A stretch of 64,000 nt of DNA, from NCBI GenBank assembly GCA_002083435.1, contig LWDJ01000044.1:1-64000 (forward strand). The letters run 5' to 3'. The translations under genes and the position numbers were made by a program. The notes beneath the pieces were generated by a model that saw only the letters and a program-made list of their open reading frames with translations, was not told the DNA's origin and did no database searches. The stretch is from Proteobacteria bacterium SG_bin6 (GTDB lineage Bacteria > Pseudomonadota > Alphaproteobacteria > Sphingomonadales > Sphingomonadaceae). The first letter of the stretch is position 1, and the number at the start of each line of letters is the position of its first letter. Shown here one piece after another: positions 15,507 through 23,660 of the stretch.

Positions 15507-15835
15507 GCGGCGTCCCCATCGTCCAAAGGCGGTAGGCCAGAGCGATCGAGCAAGCCGTCGAGCCATTCACGCTGCGCGACCGAGAGCGGCGTCGGATCGA
15601 CAACGCATTGGCCCAAGAAGCTGCCGGCCTTTCGCGTCAACCGATCGGCGTGTGTGAGCAGCGCCAAGGCTGCCGCCCGCACGGTGGCGAACGGGTAGAG
15701 GCATTGCCCGCCGAGGGCAAAATCGCTATGGGATCGATCGTCGCTGGTGTGACGAAATTCGCGGGGCTGCCCGGCTGGCACCGGGCGGCCCCCTCGCTTA
15801 TCGGGGCGCGAGTTGCCCCTTGATGCGCGCGCCAT
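15503..15835 (-). CDS. Small unknown element protein (110 aa)
   Basis: The gene lies 3 nt after the excisionase-like gene and overlaps the primase start. The N-terminal 45 residues are basic and unstructured; the C-terminal half has helices (TVRAAALALLTHADRL and LSVAQREWLDGLLDR). No known family was recognised. Its position suggests a replication accessory role. Confidence 0.6.
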   Translation of the reverse strand: MARASRGNSRPDKRGGRPVPAGQPREFRHTSDDRSHSDFALGGQCLYPFATVRAAALALLTHADRLTRKAGSFLGQCVVDPTPLSVAQREWLDGLLDRSGLPPLDDGDAA

Positions 15836-15838
15836 GGA

Positions 15839-16009
15839 TCAAGCGGCCGCCTGTCCGACCAGCTCACGAATGCTCTGAGTGGTAACGAGCGTGCGCCGGC
15901 CGACTTTCACGGCCTTGAGGCGCCCCTGCCCGATTAGCTCGTACAGCTTGGTAGCGCCCAACCCGGTCGCTTTCTGCGCGTCTTTGATGGTGACTGTGAT
16001 TGGTTCCAC
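15839..16009 (-). CDS. AlpA/excisionase-like small HTH protein
   Basis: This 56-residue protein begins with GTG at 16009, preceded by AAGGAGA at a good distance. The text ITVTIKDAQKATGLGATKLY, ELIGQGRLKAVKVGRRT and LVTTQSIRELV is the winged MerR-type HTH of excisionases and AlpA. In P4 and many PICI-type satellites AlpA controls integrase expression and excision. It lies three genes from the integrase in the same orientation; in many satellites alpA is divergent from int. Confidence 0.8.
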   Translation of the reverse strand: MEPITVTIKDAQKATGLGATKLYELIGQGRLKAVKVGRRTLVTTQSIRELVGQAAA

Positions 16010-16084
16010 AACGCTTCTCCTTCTCGGATAAGCGCGAATGTCCGCGAACCAGCGCGCACCGGCGAGCTAATACGAAAATTCGTT

Positions 16085-16657
16085 TTAGCTGTCGCTCTGG
16101 GGTGATCGCCAAAGGAAGTATTGGAAGTAGAGGCTCTCTAGAATTTTCGTGAGTTCACTGCCGTTTTGCACAAACGAGAAGTCTTCCCTTAGGCGCGCCG
16201 CCTCACTTCCTTTAAGCCATTCCGCGCAGCGGCGGTGCACGCCGACAGCTCGCCGGCAACTGTCGCGCCCGATCAGAAACTCACCGGCGGCAGCGTCTAT
16301 GGCATCGTCGAGCGTGTCTCCTAAAGCGCGGCGATCGGCAACCAAGTCTCCGATCTCCAGATCGCGCCGAAAACGCATCAGCTTGCCAGCCCATCCGCCC
16401 AGCTTGCCCTGATTTTGGCCGGCAACTTCGAGCCGGATGGGTATGCCGCCTCTATTCTTGCCCTCCAGCGCATCGGCTATGGCATCCCGAACACCTTGAT
16501 GGATGGGACGGGACGACCGAAGAAGCGCGACAAGAGGTCCTACTATATCCGCACGCCCTTGCCCAAGCGCCAAGTACGCTTCCGAGTTCAGATGCTCGGC
16601 TTCTTGATCCTCATCGGTCCACTCGCTATACGGCCGATCGTACCTGTCGCTGGTCAT
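16085..16657 (-). CDS. Unknown element protein (190 aa)
   Basis: It starts in an ATGA overlap with the integrase stop. The protein is soluble and charged, with an acidic N-terminus (YSEWTDEDQEAEHLNSEAYLALGQGRADI) and a helical remainder. I recognise no motif. The position next to the integrase is a common place for accessory or defence genes in tRNA-integrated elements, which is context only. Confidence 0.55.
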   Translation of the reverse strand: MTSDRYDRPYSEWTDEDQEAEHLNSEAYLALGQGRADIVGPLVALLRSSRPIHQGVRDAIADALEGKNRGGIPIRLEVAGQNQGKLGGWAGKLMRFRRDLEIGDLVADRRALGDTLDDAIDAAAGEFLIGRDSCRRAVGVHRRCAEWLKGSEAARLREDFSFVQNGSELTKILESLYFQYFLWRSPQSDS

Positions 16658-17877
16658 GCCGCTTGCTCAGCTGCGGCAGACGTGCCGGTCACATAATGGC
16701 CCCATGCTTCTAGCAGTTCACGACGCATTTCCAAGAAATTCGTTCGCAGATAGGCCCGAACAACCTTGTCGGGCACCACGTGCGCCAGCGCCGCCTCTGC
16801 CACCGCCTCGGGCACGTGCGGCATCTGCTCCGCCGCCCAATCCCGGAAAGCCGAGCGAAAGGCGTGGACGGTGTAGGGGAGCTTCGCGTCACGCATCAGC
16901 TTGGAGAGTGTCATATCGCTCAGCGGTCGCCCACGGGCGCCGGGCACGACCAAGGCGTCGGGCCTTTGTCCCTCGGCGCCCAATTTCATCATCAGATCGA
17001 TCGCCGCCGTTGAGAGCGTGACGGTGTGCGGCTTGCCAGCCTTCATCATTTCCGCCGGCCGATGCCATTCCCGCTTGGCTAGGTCGAACTGCCCCCACTT
17101 CGCGTGACGAACCTCGCCGGGCCGAGCCGCCGTGAGGATTTGCAAGAGTAGAGCGCGGCGCCCAGCGGTCGGAAACTTGCTCCCCAGCTCAGCGACAAAG
17201 GCAGGAACTTCGGCGTAGGGCATAGCCGCGAAGTTGCCGCCGCTGGGCTGCTTTGGAAGGCCGATCGTCACCGATTTGCCCGGCGCCTCGGTCGCACGCC
17301 AACCCTTTGACCGTGCGAAGTTCAGCGTGGCATTGATGCGCTGGCGGACCTTCCGCGCCATTTCGGGCTTTGCGAGCCATATCGGCTCCAGAGCGTTGCG
17401 AAGGTGCGCCGCTTCTATGTGATCAACGCGCATTTCGCCGAGGAAGGGGTAGGCGTGCTCGGCAAGTGAAGCGAGGAACGCTTCTCGCGTCTTAGGCGCC
17501 CAGCCGGCAGATAGAGCCGCATGGGCCGCTTCAGCAGCGACCTTAAAGGTAGGCACCGTCTGCCGCTCTGCATCGCGGACCATGCGAGGGTTGAGGCCCG
17601 CGAGCGCCGCCTGCCGGAGAATTGCCGCCTTCTCGCGAGCCTCGGCCAATGTCAGCGACTTGCGGTGCAGGATCGGAATTTCCGTTGGCTCTGTCGGGAT
17701 TTTGGCGCCGAGGTTGACCGAACCAAGGCCAACGTCGCGCCGCTTCGCGCCGACTTGAACAACGCGCAGCATCCATGACTTGGCGCCCGTTGGCTTGACT
17801 ATGAGATAAAGCCCGGCGCCATCGCCGTGGCGACCGGGCTTCGCGTTTTTGACCGTAGCGACCGTCAGCTTGCCCAT
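16654..17877 (-). CDS. int: P4-type tyrosine integrase
   Basis: The product has 407 residues from the ATG at 17877, preceded by GGGG; an in-frame ATG at 17901 adds 8 residues. The N-terminus has the DUF4102 arm-binding domain (KLTVATVKNAKPGRHGDGAGLYL). Catalytic residues by the 407-residue count are R252 (TAARPGEVR), H338 and R341 (HAFR), H366 and Y376. It integrates the element at the tRNA-His 3' end; attR and candidate arm sites lie directly upstream, the standard P4-type layout. Confidence 0.95.
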   Translation of the reverse strand: MGKLTVATVKNAKPGRHGDGAGLYLIVKPTGAKSWMLRVVQVGAKRRDVGLGSVNLGAKIPTEPTEIPILHRKSLTLAEAREKAAILRQAALAGLNPRMVRDAERQTVPTFKVAAEAAHAALSAGWAPKTREAFLASLAEHAYPFLGEMRVDHIEAAHLRNALEPIWLAKPEMARKVRQRINATLNFARSKGWRATEAPGKSVTIGLPKQPSGGNFAAMPYAEVPAFVAELGSKFPTAGRRALLLQILTAARPGEVRHAKWGQFDLAKREWHRPAEMMKAGKPHTVTLSTAAIDLMMKLGAEGQRPDALVVPGARGRPLSDMTLSKLMRDAKLPYTVHAFRSAFRDWAAEQMPHVPEAVAEAALAHVVPDKVVRAYLRTNFLEMRRELLEAWGHYVTGTSAAAEQAA

Positions 17878-17901
17878 CTTCAACCCCACATGAGTTACCA
17901 C

Positions 17902-18005
17902 ACAATTGCGCGGTTAGTGGCGAATGTCAACGAACAAATGCGAAGGCTTGGCCAAGAATATTCAGCGGATTTACGAGAGGAAACGACCATTCACGAACAA
18001 TTGCG
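17902..18005. promoter_or_regulatory. Candidate integrase arm-type sites (three repeats)
   Basis: ACAATTGCG occurs at 17902-17910 and 17997-18005, with ACAAATGCG at 17934-17942. The start-to-start distances are 32 and 63 bp, close to three and six helical turns, which would put all three on one face of the DNA. They lie between the integrase gene and the attR core, where arm sites and the integrase promoter are expected. Confidence 0.5.
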
Positions 18006-18018
18006 AATGAACAGTGTT

Positions 18019-18038
18019 AATCCAACTCGGGGAGCCAC
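18019..18038. repeat. attR: right copy of the 20-bp attachment core
   Basis: Identical to 60-79. Bases to the left (GTGTT) differ from the tRNA sequence at 55-59, so the repeat marks the element boundary. Sixteen bases to the right is the stop codon of the chromosomal gene at 18054-20246, so before insertion the tRNA and that gene were convergent neighbours. Confidence 0.93.
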
Positions 18039-18053
18039 TTCTCACCCGCATCG

Positions 18054-20246
18054 TTAGGCCGCCACTCGCGGCGCCTCGTTCTGCACCGCGAGGCCGGCGG
18101 CGAACCCGCTGAGCGCCGCGTCGAAGCTGGGCATCAGCGCGCCGCGCGTGCTCGCCAGCGGCACGGCGGGTGGGCGCGGCGCGGTGAACCCGAGCCTCGC
18201 CGCCGGCACCGCGTCGATCAGCCCGGTGTCGAGCCCCAGCGCTCGCGCGACCGCGTAGGCGAACTCGGCCCAGCTCATGGCGGCGCCGTTCGTCAGGTGC
18301 CATACCCCTTCCGCCGGATCGATGAGGAGATCGAGCGCGGCGTCGACCAGATGCGGCACGAAGGTCGGCGTCATCACCTGATCCTCGGCGGCGGCGAAGC
18401 GTTGGCCCGACCGCAGCGCATGAGCGGCATGAGCCGCGAAGTTATGCCCGTCGAACGGCGAGAAAAACGCGGCGGTCCGCACGATCAGGTGCCGCCCCGC
18501 GAGCCCCGCGAGCGCCGCCTCCATCCGCGCCTTGCTCTCGCCATAGGCGTTGAGCGGCACGGGGGCGTCGCGCTCGACGTAGGCATCACCCTTCGCGCCA
18601 TCGAACACCAGGTCGCTCGAGAAATTGAGCGTCGCTATTCCGCGCGCGGCGGCGGCGCGGGCGAGCCGGGCCGGGCCTTCGCAATTGGCCTCGAAACACT
18701 GGGCACGCTCCAGCTCGGCGGCGTCGACACGGACATAGCCGGCGGCATTCACCACCGCCCAGGGGCGATGCCGGTCGAGCGCGCGGACGATGCTCTCCGG
18801 GTCGCTCAGATCAAGTTGCCGGCGGTCGGTCAGCACATAGGGAATGTTGCGCGCGGCGCAGGCACGAGCGAAGGCCCGGCCGAGCGTGCCGGTCGCGCCG
18901 CAGATCAGCAGCGGCGGCACATCGTCGGGCGTGCCGGGCGCGGCGAGCGGTCGCGGTTGACCGAGATGAACGACCCGATGCTCCAGCCGGATCGGCCGCC
19001 GCCACCAGCCGGGCGTGCGCGCGACGGGCGGGCGCGGCGCGTCGATGGGCAGGCCGCACAGCAGATCGGCCGCCGCGGTCTCACGCACATCGCCGCCGCT
19101 CACGTCGAACACGCCGGGCTCATAGCGGCCGGGCGCGGTGAGCAAAGTGTTCCAGCCACAGCTGCCGAACAGCGACCAGGCGGTGACGGCGCGCAGATCT
19201 ATTCCCTCGCCGCGCAGCGCCTGCGCCGTATCCCAGCCTTCCGCGAGCCAGCGCAACTGCTCGTCGCGAGTGCAGCCATTATGCACCTCGGTGATCGCGA
19301 TCGGCCGGCGATAGCGCGCCCAGGCCTCGCGCACCGCACCCGCGATGCCCGGTGGTGGCGGATCGAGCACGCGGATCGCGGCGACGTCGGCATAGGCTTG
19401 GCGTCCATTGCCGCCATGGCTTTCGGGCGGATAGCGGTGCAGCCGCTCGTCGAGGAAGCGGTCGCTCGTCAGATAATGGTTGATGCCGATGATGTCGGGC
19501 GGGCACGGCGCGTCCGCGATCGCGCTCAGCCGGTCGGCGAAACCGAAATCGACCAGCCGCGCCCACAGCGGGTGCTGGCGCGTGACCATGCCGCACAGCA
19601 GATCCCAGCTCGCCCAGCGCCGCAGGTTGTCGAACGCCGCCTGGTCGGCGAGCATCGGGGTAGCGAAGCTACGCCCCAGATCATCGGTCTGGATCAGGCG
19701 CGCGTGCGGGATGACGCGCCGGATCGCCACCATCGCCAGCCTTGTGCCGTCAATCTGATTGAGCAGCGCCCGCCAGAAGGATCGCTCATCACGGCGGTGC
19801 GGATACCAATGGCCATAAAGCGCCGCGAACCGCGCGGTGGTGAGCGGTTCGTTGACCGGCGTCCAATCCTCAATCCACGGATAGCGTTTGGCGACCCGCG
19901 CGGCATGGCGGGCAAGGCCGGTCGCGAAGCCCTGATCGTCGAGCAGATCGGTATAGGCTGGTCCGCTGCCATGGTGGACCAAGCCCGCGATCACCCGGAG
20001 ACCGCGCGCGCGCAGGGCGTCGAGGCGCGCGTCGGGGAACGCCCAATCGGCCTGCTCGGGATGGTCCGGCGACACCTGCTCCCACAGCACCGGATAGCGC
20101 ACCGCGCTCAGGCCGAGGCTCGCGATGCGGCCGATATCGTCGGGGCGGTCGCGGTGGCCGCTCAGCGTCAGCTGATCGCCGAAGCGGTCGCCCACGCGGT
20201 TGAGCGTGCATTCGAGCCCGCCCCAGAGTTCGAGCGGCGGCGCCAT
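18054..20246 (-). CDS. Fusion of GH1-like glycosidase domain and RmlD-like reductase domain
   Basis: The protein has 730 residues from the ATG at 20246, which has GGGAG upstream. Residues 1-400 form a TIM barrel of GH1 type with E133 in NEP (acid/base) and E320 in ITEVHNG (nucleophile position; the usual form is ITENG). Residues 445-730 are an extended SDR of RmlD type with GATGTLG (450-456), NAAGY, SSDLVFDG and the YGESK pair Y568/K572. The parent families hydrolyse beta-glycosides and reduce dTDP-4-keto-rhamnose. A role in surface sugar metabolism is inferred. Confidence 0.85.
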   Translation of the reverse strand: MAPPLELWGGLECTLNRVGDRFGDQLTLSGHRDRPDDIGRIASLGLSAVRYPVLWEQVSPDHPEQADWAFPDARLDALRARGLRVIAGLVHHGSGPAYTDLLDDQGFATGLARHAARVAKRYPWIEDWTPVNEPLTTARFAALYGHWYPHRRDERSFWRALLNQIDGTRLAMVAIRRVIPHARLIQTDDLGRSFATPMLADQAAFDNLRRWASWDLLCGMVTRQHPLWARLVDFGFADRLSAIADAPCPPDIIGINHYLTSDRFLDERLHRYPPESHGGNGRQAYADVAAIRVLDPPPPGIAGAVREAWARYRRPIAITEVHNGCTRDEQLRWLAEGWDTAQALRGEGIDLRAVTAWSLFGSCGWNTLLTAPGRYEPGVFDVSGGDVRETAAADLLCGLPIDAPRPPVARTPGWWRRPIRLEHRVVHLGQPRPLAAPGTPDDVPPLLICGATGTLGRAFARACAARNIPYVLTDRRQLDLSDPESIVRALDRHRPWAVVNAAGYVRVDAAELERAQCFEANCEGPARLARAAAARGIATLNFSSDLVFDGAKGDAYVERDAPVPLNAYGESKARMEAALAGLAGRHLIVRTAAFFSPFDGHNFAAHAAHALRSGQRFAAAEDQVMTPTFVPHLVDAALDLLIDPAEGVWHLTNGAAMSWAEFAYAVARALGLDTGLIDAVPAARLGFTAPRPPAVPLASTRGALMPSFDAALSGFAAGLAVQNEAPRVAA

Positions 20247-20306
20247 TATGATTTCTCCCAAATGTCGCAGGCACAACCGCCGGGAGGACGCGTGGGTTGC
20301 GCGCGG

Positions 20307-21059
20307 TCAGGCCGGCGCGGGCTCGGCCAGGGCGGCGGCGAGCCAATCGGGCACCAGCGCGTCCCCCAATGCGTCGACCGCGCGGCGTTCGACCATCAGC
20401 CCCAGCTCGGGATAGCGCGCCCGCGTCCGTTCGCCGGCCTCGGCGAGCGGGGCCACGATCAGCCGGCGGTTTACCTTGGCGCGGTGGTGCATCCGCGCGG
20501 TGTTTTCCTGCCCGACATAGCAGCCCTTGGCGAAGCTGACCCCGTTCAGTTCGCGGGCGTTGCATTCCAGCCAAAGTGTCTCGCCGTCGCCCAGTTCGGC
20601 CACGCCCTCGGTGACGCCAAGGCTCAATCGGTGCCCGTGCCAGCCGCTCCCGGGCACGCCCGGGCCGCCCAACCACCGTCTCCCGAGCCCTAAAAGCCGC
20701 GGATCGGCAACGCCGTGCGCTCCCGTGCGCGCCCAATGCACCTTGAATTCCGTCAGCGTGATCTCGACCGGGCGCCGCAGCCGATAGAGCCGCAACCGCT
20801 GCGCGAGCGCCTCGGCCCGCGCTGCCTCGCAATCGATCAGCACCGCTTGGGGATCGTCGGGATCGGCCCAGAGGATGAAGTCGAACAGCGCCTTGCCCTG
20901 CGGGGTCAGCAGCCCGCCCCAACGCGGCGCTTGCGGGGTCAGGCCCAACACGTCCTGCGTCACCAACCCCTGCAGGAAGGCCCTCGCCTCGGCGCCGCTC
21001 ACCCGCAGCACCGCGCGGTCGGCGAGCATCGTTGGCCCAAGCATACTGGTTTCGCTCAT
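20307..21059 (-). CDS. ygfZ: YgfZ/GcvT-family folate-binding protein
   Basis: The product has 250 residues, somewhat shorter than E. coli YgfZ. The diagnostic KGCYVGQE motif is at 178-185, with LQGLVTQDV near the N-terminus. The family binds folate and helps maintain certain iron-sulfur enzymes. It starts 24 bp from pyrC in head-to-head orientation, so the two promoters must overlap one another or the coding ends. The exact start is uncertain: M1 lacks a ribosome-binding site, and M6 is an alternative. Confidence 0.88.
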   Translation of the reverse strand: MSETSMLGPTMLADRAVLRVSGAEARAFLQGLVTQDVLGLTPQAPRWGGLLTPQGKALFDFILWADPDDPQAVLIDCEAARAEALAQRLRLYRLRRPVEITLTEFKVHWARTGAHGVADPRLLGLGRRWLGGPGVPGSGWHGHRLSLGVTEGVAELGDGETLWLECNARELNGVSFAKGCYVGQENTARMHHRAKVNRRLIVAPLAEAGERTRARYPELGLMVERRAVDALGDALVPDWLAAALAEPAPA

Positions 21060-21082
21060 GGCGCTTAGCTAAGGGAGGCGCG

Positions 21083-22123
21083 ATGGAAAAAGAAGTGCTG
21101 ACGCTGCGCCGCCCCGATGATTGGCACCTGCATCTGCGCGATGGCGCGATGCTCGCCGCCGTGCTGCCCTACACCGCGCGCCAGTTCGCCCGCGCGATCG
21201 TGATGCCCAATCTGGTGCCGCCCGTCACCACCGTCGCCGCCGCCGAAGCCTATCGCGCGCGCATCCTGGCGGCGCTGCCCGAGGGCGCCGACTTCACCCC
21301 GCTGATGACCTGTTACCTGACCGATGACGCCGACCCGGCCGAGATCGCGCGCGGCCATGCCGAGGGGGTGTTCACCGCGTGCAAGCTCTACCCTGCCCAC
21401 GCCACCACCAACGCGGCGCACGGCGTCACCGACATTCGCCGGCTGTGGCCGGTGCTGGAGGCGATGCAGGCGATCGGGATGCCGCTGCTGATCCACGGCG
21501 AGGTGACCGACCATGAGGTGGACATCTTCGATCGCGAGGCGGTGTTCATTGAGCGTATTCTGACCGGCCTGGTACGCGATTTCCCCGCGCTGAAAATCGT
21601 GTTCGAGCATATCACCACCGCCGACGCCGCCGCCTTCGTGCGCGCGACCGGCCCCCATGTCGCGGCGACGATCACCCCCCAGCACCTTCACATCAACCGC
21701 AACGCGATGTTCGCGGGGGGCATCCGCCCGCACGCCTATTGCCTGCCGGTCGCCAAGCGCGAGACGCACCGCCGCGCGATCGTGGCGGCGGCGACCTCGG
21801 GCGACCCCAAATTCTTCCTCGGCACCGACAGCGCCCCCCATGCCCGCGAGGCGAAGGAAGCCGCGTGCGGCTGCGCCGGCATCTTCAACGCTCCGTTCGC
21901 GCTGGAAAGCTATGCGACCCTGTTCGAGACCGAAGGCGCGCTCGACAAATTGGAAGGGTTCGCGAGCGAATATGGCCCGCGCTTCTACGGCCTGCCGCTC
22001 AACGAGACGCGGGTGACGCTCGAACGCGCGCCCGTGGAGGTGCCCGCCGCGCTGCCAGCGGCCGACACCAGCATCGTCCCCTTCCACGCGGGCGAAACCT
22101 TGCCCTGGCGGTTCGTCGGCTGA
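21083..22123 (+). CDS. pyrC: Dihydroorotase (class II)
   Basis: The product has 346 residues; E. coli PyrC has 348. Metal ligands are all visible: H15 and H17 in HLHLRD, carboxylated K101 in ACKLYP, H138 in LIHGE, H176 in FEHITT and D249 in GTDSAPH. It closes carbamoyl-aspartate to dihydroorotate in pyrimidine synthesis. The ATG at 21083 follows GGGAGGCG; a longer reading frame upstream has no support. Confidence 0.96.
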   Translation: MEKEVLTLRRPDDWHLHLRDGAMLAAVLPYTARQFARAIVMPNLVPPVTTVAAAEAYRARILAALPEGADFTPLMTCYLTDDADPAEIARGHAEGVFTACKLYPAHATTNAAHGVTDIRRLWPVLEAMQAIGMPLLIHGEVTDHEVDIFDREAVFIERILTGLVRDFPALKIVFEHITTADAAAFVRATGPHVAATITPQHLHINRNAMFAGGIRPHAYCLPVAKRETHRRAIVAAATSGDPKFFLGTDSAPHAREAKEAACGCAGIFNAPFALESYATLFETEGALDKLEGFASEYGPRFYGLPLNETRVTLERAPVEVPAALPAADTSIVPFHAGETLPWRFVG

Positions 22124-22213
22124 GGCGATCGCCCGTTCCCCCGCGAGAGCCTGCGACGGCGGTTGCGGTGATGGCAGTGGCGGCGCAAGACCCAGACTCC
22201 GCCGCGCGACCCC

Positions 22214-22618
22214 ATGGACCTGCCCGCCATGCAAGAAATCGTTCTGCCGAAAGAACCCGATACGATCTCCGCGCCCGGCTCCCTGGTGCGCCTGCTGCTG
22301 CGCGGCGCCAGGGGCGGGATGATCCAAAGCACGGTGCCCGTCGGCCGCACGAGCCGGCCAATCGCGCACCGCAGCGTCTATGAAATCTGGTACGTGCTGG
22401 AAGGTGCCGGCGAGCTTTGGCGTTCCAACGGCGCACAAGAAAAGATCACCGCGCTGACCCCCGGCACATCGATCGACCTGGAACCCGGCACCGCCTTTCA
22501 GTTCCGCAACGTGTCGCCCGACGCCGATCTCAAATTCATCTGCGTCACCATGCCGGCCTGGCCGGGCGAGGATGAAGCGGTGCCTGTGCCGCGGGGGGCT
22601 TGGGAGCCGAGCGTTTAG
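22214..22618 (+). CDS. Cupin-domain protein
   Basis: The 134-residue protein is a single small beta barrel. Segments HRSVYEIWYVLEGAGELW and LTPGTSIDLEPGTAFQFRN correspond to the two cupin motifs, with H, E and a glycine turn in the first; the second metal histidine is replaced (Q in AFQFRN), so metal binding may be altered. It follows pyrC by 90 bp. Substrate unknown. Confidence 0.75.
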   Translation: MDLPAMQEIVLPKEPDTISAPGSLVRLLLRGARGGMIQSTVPVGRTSRPIAHRSVYEIWYVLEGAGELWRSNGAQEKITALTPGTSIDLEPGTAFQFRNVSPDADLKFICVTMPAWPGEDEAVPVPRGAWEPSV

Positions 22619-23017
22619 GACCGCAAGCGGTTTGCGCCGTGCCGCCCCGCGCGTCGGCAGTCGCTGAAAGCTTTGGTGATCCGCAGCTGCGACGAGGGCC
22701 GGGTTGCTGAAACATCCAGCCTTCGGGGCCGGATTTGGCGGAAGGTCCGCAAAGGCCGACGGACAATAGGCGCCTCATGTGCGAACCTGCTTTCGTCCCT
22801 TGGGGGAGAGGGTTGCGCAAACTTGGTGGCTTGCCGCCTAGTCGCGCTGGGTGACGGGCACGGTGCGCGGGGCACCGCTCACCTTCTCCAAACTACGCTA
22901 CTCTGTGCCATCAAGGGAGAGGGACGAAATGACTGCTTTCGCCCCAATTGCGGACGTTTCGGTCGCACCCTATCAAGTCCTCCCGGATAATGACACCGGG
23001 CTAACTGGGACACCGCC
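22619..23017. other. Gap with repeat-like sequence, no gene seen
   Basis: The stretch contains GGGGGAGAGGGTTG at about 22802-22815 and other fragments that resemble the intergenic repeat at 44817-44856 in reverse. Short open frames here are not supported by composition. No clear terminator or promoter was found. Confidence 0.35.
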
Positions 23018-23590
23018 ATGTCGTTGTTCGCGATAGCTGCATTGGTGCCGGTTCTCGGCGAACCGACAAACCCATCCGAACAACTGTCATCTGCCTTGAC
23101 GCGCATTGGCAGCCCCTCATCCACCTTTAAAGATTACGAGGCTCTCGACAGGCAACGCTGCACCGCGCTGCCAATGATAGTCGATGAACTCCTTCGCCTT
23201 CCTGCCGTCCGGCCGGGCAAAGTAGGAGGCGACCAAGGGCGCCCTGATGGCTGGTTATCAAATCGAACCGGCGACCTGCTCCGGGCGCTGCGAATACTTA
23301 CCTACCACGATATTCACGGCCCCATCAGTCGACAGGACTACGCGGCTCTGCCCCGTTATCCCGACCCGCCCGCCGTGGGTTATGTCATGCAGCGGGTCGA
23401 TCTTGTCCGCAGCTTACCGAAGGGCACAAGCAGATACTACGCTTATTGGCTGTCGCATGGGGTAACCTTCTATGCCCCTGTAGCGACGCAGCGCGCAATA
23501 AAAGCCAAGTGGAAAACTTACATAAAATCGTTCGATTGCCGGAGCAAACTGCCGGATGGCAGATGGGACCCTACATTCTTCAACGGCTAG
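23018..23590 (+). CDS. Hypothetical secreted protein (190 aa)
   Basis: A short hydrophobic start (SLFAIAALVPVLG) could serve as a signal peptide or membrane anchor. Most of the rest is soluble, with two Cys residues and an aromatic block (TSRYYAYWLSHGVTFYAPV). GGGA precedes the ATG. Codon GC content is lower than in neighbours, which suggests an acquired gene. Function not recognised. Confidence 0.5.
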   Translation: MSLFAIAALVPVLGEPTNPSEQLSSALTRIGSPSSTFKDYEALDRQRCTALPMIVDELLRLPAVRPGKVGGDQGRPDGWLSNRTGDLLRALRILTYHDIHGPISRQDYAALPRYPDPPAVGYVMQRVDLVRSLPKGTSRYYAYWLSHGVTFYAPVATQRAIKAKWKTYIKSFDCRSKLPDGRWDPTFFNG

Positions 23591-23660
23591 TGGCCGCTTT
23601 CCACCCCATCCCGGCCGCGCTGCCATTCCAAGCGCAGCGGTCGCCTAGCAGCCCCTTACC

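Larger units (their letters stand above)
60..18038. mobile_element. Integrated prophage-like or satellite-like element in tRNA-His, about 18 kb
   Basis: The limits are the two 20-bp direct repeats. The content is: P4-type integrase, AlpA-like protein, primase, AAA+ helicase, small and large terminase, tape measure, HK97-gp10-like and chaperone-like tail genes, and many small unknowns. Nearly all genes are leftward and translationally coupled. No recognisable portal, prohead protease, major capsid, tail tube, holin, endolysin or HTH repressor is present. With the attachment sites, integrase and replication genes apparently intact it may still excise, but alone it could not build a head. Two readings remain: a prophage that lost its head module, or a satellite that uses the head of a helper phage. 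Confidence 0.9.

Noticed and set aside
18297..20693. Very long open frame on the + strand (about 800 codons) opposite the GH1/RmlD fusion and ygfZ
   Set aside because: It is antisense to genes with clear catalytic motifs, has Arg/Ala/Gly-rich composition and no domain. It arises from high GC with few stops.
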